The notes under the pieces were generated by a model. That model was not told the origin of the DNA. It ran no database searches and worked only from the letters and a program-made list of their open reading frames with translations. A stretch of DNA of 28,051 nt from JBAWXE01 sp037144255 (GTDB lineage Bacteria > Bacteroidota > Bacteroidia > Chitinophagales > Chitinophagaceae). A program made the translations under genes and the position numbers. Positions 1-7,788 of this stretch are shown one piece after another. Each line of letters starts with the position of its first letter. Positions within the stretch are counted from its first letter, which is position 1. The DNA lies in assembly GCA_037144255.1 (NCBI GenBank), contig JBAWXE010000028.1, positions 1 to 28,051 on the forward strand, read 5' to 3'.

Positions 1-89
1 ACAAAAATGATACAAGCCTATATAAATTGTATTATTCATTTTATAACTTGCATATAAATCATTAATAATTATAATTAAACCTCAAAAAA

Positions 90-803
90 ATGAGATCCAC
101 TAAATTACTCATGTTGGCATTCGTAATGTTTGGTGCCAGCTATAACGCTACTGCACAAACAGCAGAAGAAATTGTGAATAAACATTTAACTGCCATAGGT
201 GGAGAAGCTAATTGGAAAAAAGTGAACTCTATTAAAATGGTGGGAGCTATCAATGCCAATGGAACTGAGATAACCATGACACAAACTGTGGTGAATGGTA
301 AAGCAATGAGACAAGACATTACTCTAATGGGTATGTCAGGATATCAAATTGTAACTAATAAAGAAGGATGGAGCTATATGCCTTTCCAAGGACAAAAAAC
401 ACCAGAAGCAATGACCGCCGATGATGTAAAAGAACAACAAGAAGAATTAGATATACAAGGTAAGCTTGTAGACTACAAAACAAAAGGCAGTAAAATTGCT
501 TTCCTTGGAAAAGATCAAGTAGAAGGTACTGAGTGTTTTAAATTAAAACTGACCACTAAAGCCGGTAAGGAAGAAACTATGTATTTTGATGCAGGTAGTT
601 ATTACCTGATCAAAACCACACAAAAGGTAAAGGCTGATGGTAAAGAAATGGAAGTAGCCACATCTTTTAGCAATTATCAAAAACAACCTGAAGGCATTGT
701 AATACCTATGTCTGTAAATGCACAAGGTGGTGAAGTAGTATTCAAATCAGTAGAGATCAACAAACCAGTTGACGACAAAATATTCAAACCGTCATCTAAC
801 TAG
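90..803 (+). CDS. LolA-like exported protein (outer-membrane lipoprotein-sorting-like fold)
   Basis: A 237-residue protein with a clear signal peptide: basic start MRSTK, a hydrophobic stretch, and likely cleavage after ATAQ near residue 23. It is therefore probably periplasmic. The rest is predicted to be mainly beta strands. The opening AEEIVNKHLTAIGG and the later run of short strands resemble the LolA/LppX-like fold often annotated in Bacteroidota as an outer membrane lipoprotein-sorting protein. That is family resemblance, not proof of lipoprotein transport; the true LolA normally sits elsewhere and many paralogues have unknown roles. It stands alone, with its own terminator 20 bases after the stop. 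A weak -7-like TAACTTGC at 44-51 lies upstream. The ATG at 90 follows an A-rich stretch, usual for this phylum, and gives a proper signal peptide. Confidence 0.8.
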   Translation: MRSTKLLMLAFVMFGASYNATAQTAEEIVNKHLTAIGGEANWKKVNSIKMVGAINANGTEITMTQTVVNGKAMRQDITLMGMSGYQIVTNKEGWSYMPFQGQKTPEAMTADDVKEQQEELDIQGKLVDYKTKGSKIAFLGKDQVEGTECFKLKLTTKAGKEETMYFDAGSYYLIKTTQKVKADGKEMEVATSFSNYQKQPEGIVIPMSVNAQGGEVVFKSVEINKPVDDKIFKPSSN

Positions 804-822
804 TCTTATTAGTAATAGTGAA

Positions 823-857
823 GCCCTGACAGTATCACAGTATCGTCAGGGCTTTTT
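823..857 (+). terminator. Rho-independent terminator after the LolA-like gene
   Basis: Perfect 8-base inverted repeat GCCCTGAC (823-830) and GTCAGGGC (845-852), followed directly by TTTTT. It separates the LolA-like gene from the BNR-repeat gene 27 bases further on. Confidence 0.85.
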
Positions 858-883
858 CATTTGTTTTTTATTTAACACACCCA

Positions 884-3800
884 ATGTTTATGAAAAAGAA
901 CCTCACATTACTACTGGCACTTGCCGTGTCAATAATATCCAATGCGCAGACAAAGATCACTTCCTATACATTTGGTGCAATGGAAGCCCGCTGGCTGGGA
1001 CCAGGTACAATGAGCGGACGTATAACTGCTATAGATGGTGTAAGTGCCGATAGCAAAACGTTGTATGTAGGAACAGCCGGCGGCGGAATATGGAAAAGTA
1101 CCAACGCGGGAGCATCATTCAAACCCATATTCGAAAAATATTGTCAGAGTATAGGTGCCATAGCAATTGACCAGAAAAAACCGGCTACAGTATATGCTGC
1201 TACTGGTGAGAGTAATATGAGAAATTCTGTATCCATAGGTAATGGCATCTATAAATCAACAGATGAAGGTGATAACTGGACCAAGATAGGCCTGGATAGC
1301 ACCGAGCATATCTCTAAGATAGTTATTGACCCTAAGAATTCTGACATCATATATGTTTCTGCACCCGGCCCATTGTGGGGCGATAGTAAACATAGGGGGC
1401 TGTATAAATCTACCAATGCTGGCGAATCTTGGGAAAAGATATTGTACGTAAATGAAAAAACAGGTTGTGCAGATGTATCAGTAGATCCACAGAACCCGAA
1501 TATAATATATGCTACTACTTGGGAATTCCGCCGTTTCCCTTATGCATTTAATTCAGGTGGACAAGGAAGTGGTATATGGAAGAGTACTGATGCAGGTAAA
1601 ACATGGAAACAACTGGAAAAAGGATTACCTGCGAAACCTTTTGGACGTGTAGCACTGGCAGTATCGCCAAGTGCACCTAAAAATTTATTGGCTATAGTAG
1701 AATCGAAAGAAACGGGATTATATTATTCTACCGATGGTGGTGATACATGGAAACCACAAAGTGCTACTATGAATGTTGTATCACGCCCATTCTATTTTAG
1801 CACATTATTATTCGACCCTAAAGATTCTAACAGAGTATATCGTCCGGGCTTTGGCTTTTCTTATTCCAACGATGGTGGACATTCATTTGCTGATGCGTCT
1901 TATGATGGTGGATGGGTACATAGCGATATGCACGCATTATGGATCAACCCTAATTATACCAACCAAATGTACTTAGGTACAGATGGTGGTGTGTATTATA
2001 GTTTGGATAGAGGTGCTACATGGATGTTCGTACAAAACTTACCAGTAGGACAATTCTACCATGTAGCTGTAGATAATGCAAAACCGTACCGCATGTATGG
2101 TGGCTTGCAGGATAATGGTAGCTGGTATGCGCCTTCATCCGCACCTGGCGGTATCAGTAATGCCAGCTGGATAGGCATTAATGGTGGAGATGGATTCTGG
2201 GCGGTACCTGATCTTACAGACCCTAACATAGCTTATGCTGAGTCGCAAGGTGGTGAAATGAATCAGATCAATCTTACCACGTTGAAATCACTGAGCATTG
2301 CACCTAAAGAAGGTAAAGATGAAGAAAAACTACGCTGGAACTGGAATACGCCCATAGTAACAGGACAGGCTAATCATCATAATCTATATACTGCTGCTCA
2401 ATATTTATACAAATCCACTAATCAAGGTAGAGATTGGGAAAGAATTTCTCCGGACCTGACTACCAATGATAAAAAGAAACAACAACAAGAAGAATCAGGA
2501 GGATTGAGCGAAGACAATACATCTGCAGAGAATCATTGTACCATTTTTACAGTAACAGAATCTCCACTAGATGAGAATATGATATGGGCAGGTACTGATG
2601 ATGGCAACCTGCAACTGACCACTAATGGTGGTAAGAACTGGACCAACTTATCAAAAAATTATGTATCCGCAGGTATACCTGCACAAACATGGGTAAGCAG
2701 TATAGAACCATCACGTTTTGATAAGAACACGGTGTATGTGACTTTTGACAACCACATGTACGGAGATATGAAGACATATCTAGGCAAATCGACTGATGCA
2801 GGTAAAACCTGGAAACTGATAACCAGCGAGGAATTCACAGGCTTTGCGCATAAGGTGAAAGAAGATATTGTAAATAAACAATTATTGTTCTTAGGTACTG
2901 AAATGGGATTATTTGCAACAGAAGATGGAGGTGAAAGCTGGTTCCGCATGAAGAATCATATTCCTGATTACTGTCTTGTACGTGATATTCAAATACAGCC
3001 TGAAACCAATGACTTGGTATTGGCCACACATGGTAGAGGTATCATAGTAGTAAATGATATTACTCCTATGCGCAACCTTACAAAAGAGTTGGCACAAAAT
3101 GATGTATATGTATTCCCTATGGCAGCTATGCCACTTTCTAATGGCAAATATGGTGGTGGTGGCGCCTCTTCTCCCGGCGGATGGGATGCGGGAAACCCTG
3201 ATGAAATACAACCCATACAATACTATTTGAAAGATAGAGTGAGCAGTGGTGAAGTAAAAATGGAAATTTATGATGCTCAAGGTAAACTAGTACAAACACT
3301 ACCGGCATCTAAAAGAAAAGGTGTAAATAAAGTATACTGGAATATGCGCTATACACCACCTAAAATAGCTAAAGGTGGCAGCAAAGTAGATTTTGCAGGC
3401 TTTACAGCACCGATGGTAGAACCTGGGTCTTACACAGCGAAACTAAAAATAAGCAATAAAGAGTATAACATACCACTGACAACAATACACGATAGTGCTA
3501 ATACGAAATTCTCGATTGAAGATCGAGCTGTACAATACAAAGCTGCTATGGAATTATACCATATGCACGAAGACCTATATGCACTGGTAGAAAAAATAAA
3601 TGATGAGCAAAAAATACTGAAAGAGCATATAGATTCTACCAAGAATCTGAAAACTAAAAAACTACTGACAGAATACAATGTTAAATTGGAAACTCTGCGC
3701 AGCACCTTATTAGCTACCAAACATAAGTCTATCTTTGCTGATGAGAAAAAGCTAAGAGAAGAAATATCAGCTGTATATAATTCTGTATGTTATCAGGAAT

Positions 3801-3979
3801 GTAAACCATCCAATCTGCAATTGAACCGTATTAGTGTATTGAAAGAAGAAGAGAAAAAAGGTGCAGAAAATTACAAAGCGTTGAACACAGAGTATGCAGC
3901 TAAAGTAAAAGAAGCTATAGACAAGGATCAAGCTGTAAAAGATTATAAACCTTCTGTATCAAGGTCAGGAGGTAATTAA
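884..3979 (+). CDS. Large exported BNR/Asp-box repeat protein (sortilin/VPS10-like beta-propeller)
   Basis: A 1031-residue protein with a signal peptide (core LLLALAVSIISNAQ). At least eleven Asp-box signatures of the type S-T-D-x-G-x-x-W are visible, near residues 71, 125, 175, 234, 282, 329, 374, 511, 579, 636 and 679. This is the sortilin/VPS10-like or WD40/YVTN/BNR propeller architecture, probably two propellers. After about residue 740 comes a glycine/serine-rich linker, then a FlgD-like Ig segment (GEVKMEIYDAQGKLVQTLP) and a lysine/glutamate-rich, probably helical C-terminal region. I see no type IX sorting domain. Relatives are often annotated as glycosyl hydrolases, but no catalytic residues can be assigned; substrate and role are unknown. 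ATGs at 884 and 890 are both possible, and the second gives the more typical MKKN start. murF follows 16 bases later on the same strand. Confidence 0.85.
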   Translation: MFMKKNLTLLLALAVSIISNAQTKITSYTFGAMEARWLGPGTMSGRITAIDGVSADSKTLYVGTAGGGIWKSTNAGASFKPIFEKYCQSIGAIAIDQKKPATVYAATGESNMRNSVSIGNGIYKSTDEGDNWTKIGLDSTEHISKIVIDPKNSDIIYVSAPGPLWGDSKHRGLYKSTNAGESWEKILYVNEKTGCADVSVDPQNPNIIYATTWEFRRFPYAFNSGGQGSGIWKSTDAGKTWKQLEKGLPAKPFGRVALAVSPSAPKNLLAIVESKETGLYYSTDGGDTWKPQSATMNVVSRPFYFSTLLFDPKDSNRVYRPGFGFSYSNDGGHSFADASYDGGWVHSDMHALWINPNYTNQMYLGTDGGVYYSLDRGATWMFVQNLPVGQFYHVAVDNAKPYRMYGGLQDNGSWYAPSSAPGGISNASWIGINGGDGFWAVPDLTDPNIAYAESQGGEMNQINLTTLKSLSIAPKEGKDEEKLRWNWNTPIVTGQANHHNLYTAAQYLYKSTNQGRDWERISPDLTTNDKKKQQQEESGGLSEDNTSAENHCTIFTVTESPLDENMIWAGTDDGNLQLTTNGGKNWTNLSKNYVSAGIPAQTWVSSIEPSRFDKNTVYVTFDNHMYGDMKTYLGKSTDAGKTWKLITSEEFTGFAHKVKEDIVNKQLLFLGTEMGLFATEDGGESWFRMKNHIPDYCLVRDIQIQPETNDLVLATHGRGIIVVNDITPMRNLTKELAQNDVYVFPMAAMPLSNGKYGGGGASSPGGWDAGNPDEIQPIQYYLKDRVSSGEVKMEIYDAQGKLVQTLPASKRKGVNKVYWNMRYTPPKIAKGGSKVDFAGFTAPMVEPGSYTAKLKISNKEYNIPLTTIHDSANTKFSIEDRAVQYKAAMELYHMHEDLYALVEKINDEQKILKEHIDSTKNLKTKKLLTEYNVKLETLRSTLLATKHKSIFADEKKLREEISAVYNSVCYQECKPSNLQLNRISVLKEEEKKGAENYKALNTEYAAKVKEAIDKDQAVKDYKPSVSRSGGN

Positions 3980-3995
3980 GAGGAACACATAAATA

Positions 3996-5285
3996 ATGCA
4001 GGTGAATATTCAGGAATTATATAGACTGTATTTACTATACCCATCAGTTCAAACTGATACACGTAAACTACAAAAAGGAGATATATTCTTTGCTTTAAGC
4101 GGACCAAATTTTAATGGCAATACGTTTGCCCGGCAGGCTCTTGCTGCCGGTGCTGCGTATGCCATAATAGATAATAAAGAGTATGCTACCGATGATAGGT
4201 GCATCTTAGTAGATAATGTGTTGGACACATTGCAACAATTGGCATTATACCACAGGCAGCAGTTCAATATCCCATTTATTGGCATTACCGGCTCTAATGG
4301 TAAGACAACTACTAAAGAACTGATAACATCTGTATTACGCCAGCGCTTCATCACTTATGCTACAGATGGCAATCTGAATAATCATATAGGCGTACCCCTT
4401 ACCCTATTGAAAATAAAGAAGGATGCACAGATAGCAGTGATAGAGATGGGTGCTAACCATCAGAAAGAAATAGAGAGTTATTGCAAAATAGCCCTACCTA
4501 CACATGGTATCATTACCAATTGTGGCAAGGCACATATTGAGGGATTTGGCGGTGTAGAAGGCGTAAGAAAAGGGAAAGGAGAATTATTTGATTTTCTGAG
4601 GGCTCACAACGGTACTATATTCAGAAATACAGATCTGGATTATTTAGTGTCCATGTCTCAGGGCATACAAGAGCAGATAACATATGGTAGTACTCAAGCG
4701 CAGTATACAGGCACCGCACATATGAATGGTACATTTCTGCAAGTAAATATTCCTGCTGACAATACCATTATCCATTCTCACTTAGTAGGTAGCTATAACT
4801 TCCCTAATGTAATGGTAGCTGTAGCCGTGGGTACTCATTTTGGTATCTCTATGGTAGAGATCAAAAAAGCTATAGAAGCATACGAACCTGATAACAGTCG
4901 TTCTCAATGGATACAACGTGGTACCAATAAGATCATACTGGATGCTTACAATGCCAACCCAACTAGTATGCGAGCTGCTATAGATAATTTTGCTGCTGCA
5001 GAACTACCTAAGAAAATATTATGGATAGGCGGTATGAAAGAAATGGGAGCTGATGAATCAAAAGAACATCAGGAACTGGTGGCAATCATTAGTCAAAACA
5101 AATGGGAAGATGTGATATTGGTAGGTAAGGAATTCAAGGGACTAAATGGCGCTTATCGTTGGTTCGAGAATTCTGAATTAGCTAAGGAAGAAATCAAAAA
5201 GAATCCTCCTCTACATGCATCCATACTTATTAAAGGGTCTCGTGGCAGTAAAATGGAAGTGCTACTAGAAGCATTGGCTTCTTAA
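3996..5285 (+). CDS. murF: UDP-N-acetylmuramoyl-tripeptide--D-alanyl-D-alanine ligase
   Basis: MurF adds D-Ala-D-Ala to the UDP-MurNAc-tripeptide, the last cytoplasmic step in building the peptidoglycan stem peptide. The protein has 429 residues, normal for the family. It shows the Mur-ligase order: an N-terminal substrate-binding domain with SVQTDTRKLQKGDIFFAL, the ATP-binding loop GSNGKTTTKE near residues 99-108, the central AVIEMGANHQKEI and NCGKAHIEGFGG motifs, and the C-terminal LDAYNANPTSM block. The second residue block DTR plus YNANP points to MurF rather than MurC, D or E. It starts 16 bases after the BNR-protein stop, so the two may be co-transcribed, although no functional link is evident and no dcw cluster surrounds it. 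Its TAA stop overlaps the zapA stop on the other strand. Confidence 0.95.
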   Translation: MQVNIQELYRLYLLYPSVQTDTRKLQKGDIFFALSGPNFNGNTFARQALAAGAAYAIIDNKEYATDDRCILVDNVLDTLQQLALYHRQQFNIPFIGITGSNGKTTTKELITSVLRQRFITYATDGNLNNHIGVPLTLLKIKKDAQIAVIEMGANHQKEIESYCKIALPTHGIITNCGKAHIEGFGGVEGVRKGKGELFDFLRAHNGTIFRNTDLDYLVSMSQGIQEQITYGSTQAQYTGTAHMNGTFLQVNIPADNTIIHSHLVGSYNFPNVMVAVAVGTHFGISMVEIKKAIEAYEPDNSRSQWIQRGTNKIILDAYNANPTSMRAAIDNFAAAELPKKILWIGGMKEMGADESKEHQELVAIISQNKWEDVILVGKEFKGLNGAYRWFENSELAKEEIKKNPPLHASILIKGSRGSKMEVLLEALAS

Positions 5286-5572
5286 TTATTGTCGCCCAAT
5301 ACCTGATCTATTTTATCAGACATCTCCTTCAGTTCACTTTGCATTACAGGATTGTGCAAAGGCTCTATAGCATTGTCTGAAGCATACATCAGCAGGCACA
5401 TAGCCAGAAAATCCTGATCATCTCTGCCGGCATACTGAGTACGCAGTGCTATTACTTTTTCATCAGCTATTTTCACAGCTTTACGAACAGCTTCTTCCTC
5501 TTCGGGCTTAATACTGATTCGGTAACTACGCCCGCCCAGCCATACGTTGATGGTAATGAGTTCTGCTGACAT
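5282..5572 (-). CDS. zapA: Cell division protein ZapA
   Basis: A 96-residue protein matching the ZapA family, which binds and bundles FtsZ at the division ring. The N-terminal part (ITINVWLGGRSYRISIKPEE) is the small beta-alpha domain. The rest (VRKAVKIADEKVIALR, then a long helix ending KEMSDKIDQVLGDN) is the dimerising coiled-coil region. Length is typical. The start lies 1 base after the lspA stop on the same strand, so the two are very probably one transcript and may be translationally coupled. In many relatives zapA sits near pheT or rny; the pairing here is with lspA. The gene ends inside the final codon of convergent murF (4-base overlap), leaving no room for a terminator between them. 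Confidence 0.9.
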   Translation of the reverse strand: MSAELITINVWLGGRSYRISIKPEEEEAVRKAVKIADEKVIALRTQYAGRDDQDFLAMCLLMYASDNAIEPLHNPVMQSELKEMSDKIDQVLGDNN

Positions 5573-5573
5573 A

Positions 5574-6209
5574 TTATTGAGTTACGGTGTTATTGGCCTC
5601 TGATGAAGGTTTATGTATCAATCTCTTCTGAAAGAACACTAAAGTAAGTACCCCTACAGAAATGGCTGCATCAGCCACATTGAATACAGGTTCGAAAAAC
5701 TCAAAATGTTTTCCACCTACAAGTGGTATCCAATCAGGCATTCTCATATCTACTATCGGAAAATACAACATATCTACTACCCTGCCGTGCAAAAATTTTC
5801 CGTAGCCGTGCCCCAACTGTGCGGCACGCCCCATGTGGAATGAACTTTCTGTAAAGAACAATCCGTAGAACATACTATCAATGAGATTGCCTAATGCACC
5901 GGCTAATATCAATGCTCCACAAACTATCACACCATTACCATAGCCTTTATCTACTACACGTTTCAATAAAAAGAAACCAAATACTACAGCTATCAGTCTG
6001 AACAGGGTAAGCAATATCTTACCAAAAGCTGCCTCGCTTAGCTTCATGCCAAATGCCATTCCCTCATTCTCAATGAAATGTAGTTTGAACCAATTGCCCA
6101 TCACATTCACTTCTTCCCCATACATGAAATGGGTCTTTACATAAAACTTCAATACTTGATCAAAAATGATGACCAATAAAATAATAAATATGGCGTGGCG
6201 GTATTTCAC
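5574..6209 (-). CDS. lspA: Lipoprotein signal peptidase (signal peptidase II), GTG start
   Basis: LspA is the inner-membrane aspartyl protease that removes signal peptides from diacylated prolipoproteins. At 211 residues it is longer than the roughly 165 of E. coli, mainly through a loop at about residues 115-170, as is common in Bacteroidota. The family motifs are clear: D17 in the first membrane helix, ENEGMAFG near 47-54, GALGNLID with catalytic D111, HGRVVDML near 141-148, and FNVADAAIS with catalytic D180. Four hydrophobic helices are evident. The start codon is GTG: an in-frame TAA lies two codons upstream, the first membrane helix begins at once, and a perfect -7 box lies 24 bases before it. 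The window encodes at least two likely lipoprotein substrates. Confidence 0.93.
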   Translation of the reverse strand: MKYRHAIFIILLVIIFDQVLKFYVKTHFMYGEEVNVMGNWFKLHFIENEGMAFGMKLSEAAFGKILLTLFRLIAVVFGFFLLKRVVDKGYGNGVIVCGALILAGALGNLIDSMFYGLFFTESSFHMGRAAQLGHGYGKFLHGRVVDMLYFPIVDMRMPDWIPLVGGKHFEFFEPVFNVADAAISVGVLTLVFFQKRLIHKPSSEANNTVTQ

Positions 6210-6233
6210 AGGTTACGTACGTTGTATAAGCGG

Positions 6234-6241
6234 CAAAGATA
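6234..6241 (-). promoter_or_regulatory. -7 promoter element of lspA-zapA
   Basis: TATCTTTG on the minus strand matches the Bacteroidota TAnnTTTG -7 box perfectly, 24 bases before the GTG of lspA. It implies a leader of about 17 bases and supports the GTG start. No convincing -33 TTG was found. Confidence 0.6.
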
Positions 6242-6304
6242 ATTGATGAATCGGGTTTGCTATACCTATTGATAAATTAATCTTTTGTCAAAATCGTTCC
6301 ATAT

Positions 6305-6338
6305 TAAAAAAAATGCCTTACCGGATAGCGGTAAGGCA
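6305..6338 (-). terminator. Rho-independent terminator of the Omp28-type gene
   Basis: Perfect 10-base inverted repeat TGCCTTACCG (6314-6323) and CGGTAAGGCA (6329-6338) with a 5-base loop. Read on the minus strand it is followed by a run of at least eight Ts. It lies about 30 bases after the stop of the Omp28-type lipoprotein gene. Confidence 0.85.
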
Positions 6339-6367
6339 ATAAAAGTGGTAAAAATAAACAATGTGTA

Positions 6368-7276
6368 TTATTTCAATTTAGTGGAAATAGCCTGTTGTAC
6401 CAGTTTATCATTAGGCATATTATCATTCACAAAGGCCACAACCTTACAATTATTCAGATTCCACTTCTTGTTCCAGGTAGTATCATTTGGTTTATATACA
6501 AATACACGTTCATATACACGGCCTGCGGTTTTAGTAGTTAGAGAATCTAGGAATGAATCTCCGCCCGGAGTGGTAGTGAGAATATCTCTCAACACATGTT
6601 TGTGAGTATATATAGTATCCTTAACTACATGATTTTGTGCGTCAATATCTTCTTGAGCATCTATAATATCATCTTCTGTTATAGCTACTGTAAGGTTTAC
6701 TTTCTTAGAATAAGACTGCGTAAATGCCACTTTCACATCTATGATAGACTGCATTAAACTAGAATCGAATACTGATGTGAGGTACATATTCACAGGTGTG
6801 GCAGTAGCTAAAGATGCATTTACTTGCTGACCCCAAAAATCTCTATCTATATAGTATGATGTAGTAGAACTATCGTATTTTCTATTAATAACAGCACTGG
6901 GCTCGAAGCTTACAGCACCAAATATGGCAGTAGCCAGATTGCTGCCTACTTGTGTACGGAAATCATATAATGATAAACCCGGTATAGGATTGGCCTGTGA
7001 AAAATTAAATACATGTATACCTATAGCTACTATTCGGTTAGGATTAGCAGCTTCTAAAGAAGCTATTATCGCATGACCCTGAGGACAGTTGGGGCAACTG
7101 GCACCTGTGAACTCCTCCATCAATACATTACGCAGTTGTGAACTCTCCGGACTAGCCGTATAAGTAGTGTCCGCAGCTTTACCGCCAAAGAAATTGATAT
7201 ATGGACCTTTTTCAGGAGTACAAGAGCCTGTAGCCAATAAACCTGCAAGAGGTATTAAAAGGAATGATTTTCTCAT
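6368..7276 (-). CDS. Omp28-type lipoprotein with thioredoxin-like CxxC motif
   Basis: A 302-residue protein with an N-terminal lipoprotein-type signal: MRKS, a hydrophobic core, and a candidate lipidated Cys at residue 19 in LLATGSCT. After a short linker comes LMEEFTGASCPNCPQGHAII, with a CPNC pair at residues 61-64. This is the signature of the Omp28-related outer membrane proteins of Bacteroidota, whose N-terminal half resembles a thioredoxin fold. It is probably anchored in the outer membrane. Whether the CxxC is redox active cannot be told from sequence. The C-terminal half (about 160-302) is a beta-rich domain without recognised motifs. The lipobox is relaxed (Thr at -3), so lipidation is likely but not certain. 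It is transcribed alone, with its own terminator, divergent from rbfA. Confidence 0.85.
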   Translation of the reverse strand: MRKSFLLIPLAGLLATGSCTPEKGPYINFFGGKAADTTYTASPESSQLRNVLMEEFTGASCPNCPQGHAIIASLEAANPNRIVAIGIHVFNFSQANPIPGLSLYDFRTQVGSNLATAIFGAVSFEPSAVINRKYDSSTTSYYIDRDFWGQQVNASLATATPVNMYLTSVFDSSLMQSIIDVKVAFTQSYSKKVNLTVAITEDDIIDAQEDIDAQNHVVKDTIYTHKHVLRDILTTTPGGDSFLDSLTTKTAGRVYERVFVYKPNDTTWNKKWNLNNCKVVAFVNDNMPNDKLVQQAISTKLK

Positions 7277-7297
7277 TATTGATAACAGATATGGGAA

Positions 7298-7305
7298 CGA
7301 ATTTA
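7298..7305 (-). promoter_or_regulatory. Probable -7 element of the Omp28-type gene
   Basis: TAAATTCG on the minus strand differs from TAnnTTTG at one position and lies 21 bases before the start codon, the same distance as the perfect boxes elsewhere in the window. Confidence 0.4.
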
Positions 7306-7366
7306 ATGAATATTATAAAAACACTGTAAATAGAGTGTAAAATATTACTATCAAAAGGCAAATGAC

Positions 7367-7374
7367 TAACTTTG
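7367..7374 (+). promoter_or_regulatory. -7 promoter element of rbfA
   Basis: TAACTTTG is a perfect TAnnTTTG box 21 bases before the ATG at 7396. Transcription would begin near 7380, so the in-frame upstream ATG at 7372 lies inside the promoter and cannot be the start. Confidence 0.6.
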
Positions 7375-7395
7375 CTATGCAATAACCATGCAATA

Positions 7396-7785
7396 ATGGA
7401 AGAAAGTAAAAGACAAAAACAGGTAGGAAAGCTGATACAGGAGGAAATGAGCGACATTTTCCAACGTGAAGGGTTCAATATTATCAATGGAGGTATGGTA
7501 TCTATCTCTAAAGTGTATGTTACTCCCGACCTGATGGAAGCACGTATATACCTGAGCTTATTCCAGATAAAAGACCAAGATGAATTGATGAATAGTATAA
7601 CAGAACGTACCTGGGAATGGCGTAAATTATTGGGCACAAGAGTGAAAAATCAATTGCGTCGTGTACCTGAGATCAGTTTCTTCAACGATGATACTCTGGA
7701 ACATGTATTTAAAATGGAAGAACTTTTCAAGAAAATAAAGGCAGAGAGTAAACCAACCGATCCGAACTCTACGGAAAGTAATTAA
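7396..7785 (+). CDS. rbfA: Ribosome-binding factor A
   Basis: RbfA binds the 30S subunit and helps 16S rRNA maturation and cold adaptation. From the ATG at 7396 the protein has 129 residues, within the family range. It opens with ESKRQKQVGKLIQEEMSDIFQRE, the characteristic basic first helix, then the KH-like core GGMVSISKVYVTPDLMEARIYL and RTWEWRKLLGTRVKNQLRRVPEISFFNDDTLE. The R-x-V-P-E-I-x-F-x-x-D-D-T signature is typical. The frame is also open from an ATG at 7372, but that codon overlaps the -7 box and adds residues not seen in the family. The permease gene starts 3 bases after the stop, so the two almost certainly share a transcript. Confidence 0.93.
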   Translation: MEESKRQKQVGKLIQEEMSDIFQREGFNIINGGMVSISKVYVTPDLMEARIYLSLFQIKDQDELMNSITERTWEWRKLLGTRVKNQLRRVPEISFFNDDTLEHVFKMEELFKKIKAESKPTDPNSTESN

Positions 7786-7788
7786 TAC

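Noticed and set aside
6285..6605. Plus-strand open frame over the Omp28-type gene end
   Set aside because: It spans the minus-strand terminator and the antisense of a recognised gene, and its translation has no family features.
7372..7395. Upstream ATG for rbfA
   Set aside because: The codon lies inside the -7 box and the extra residues do not belong to the family.
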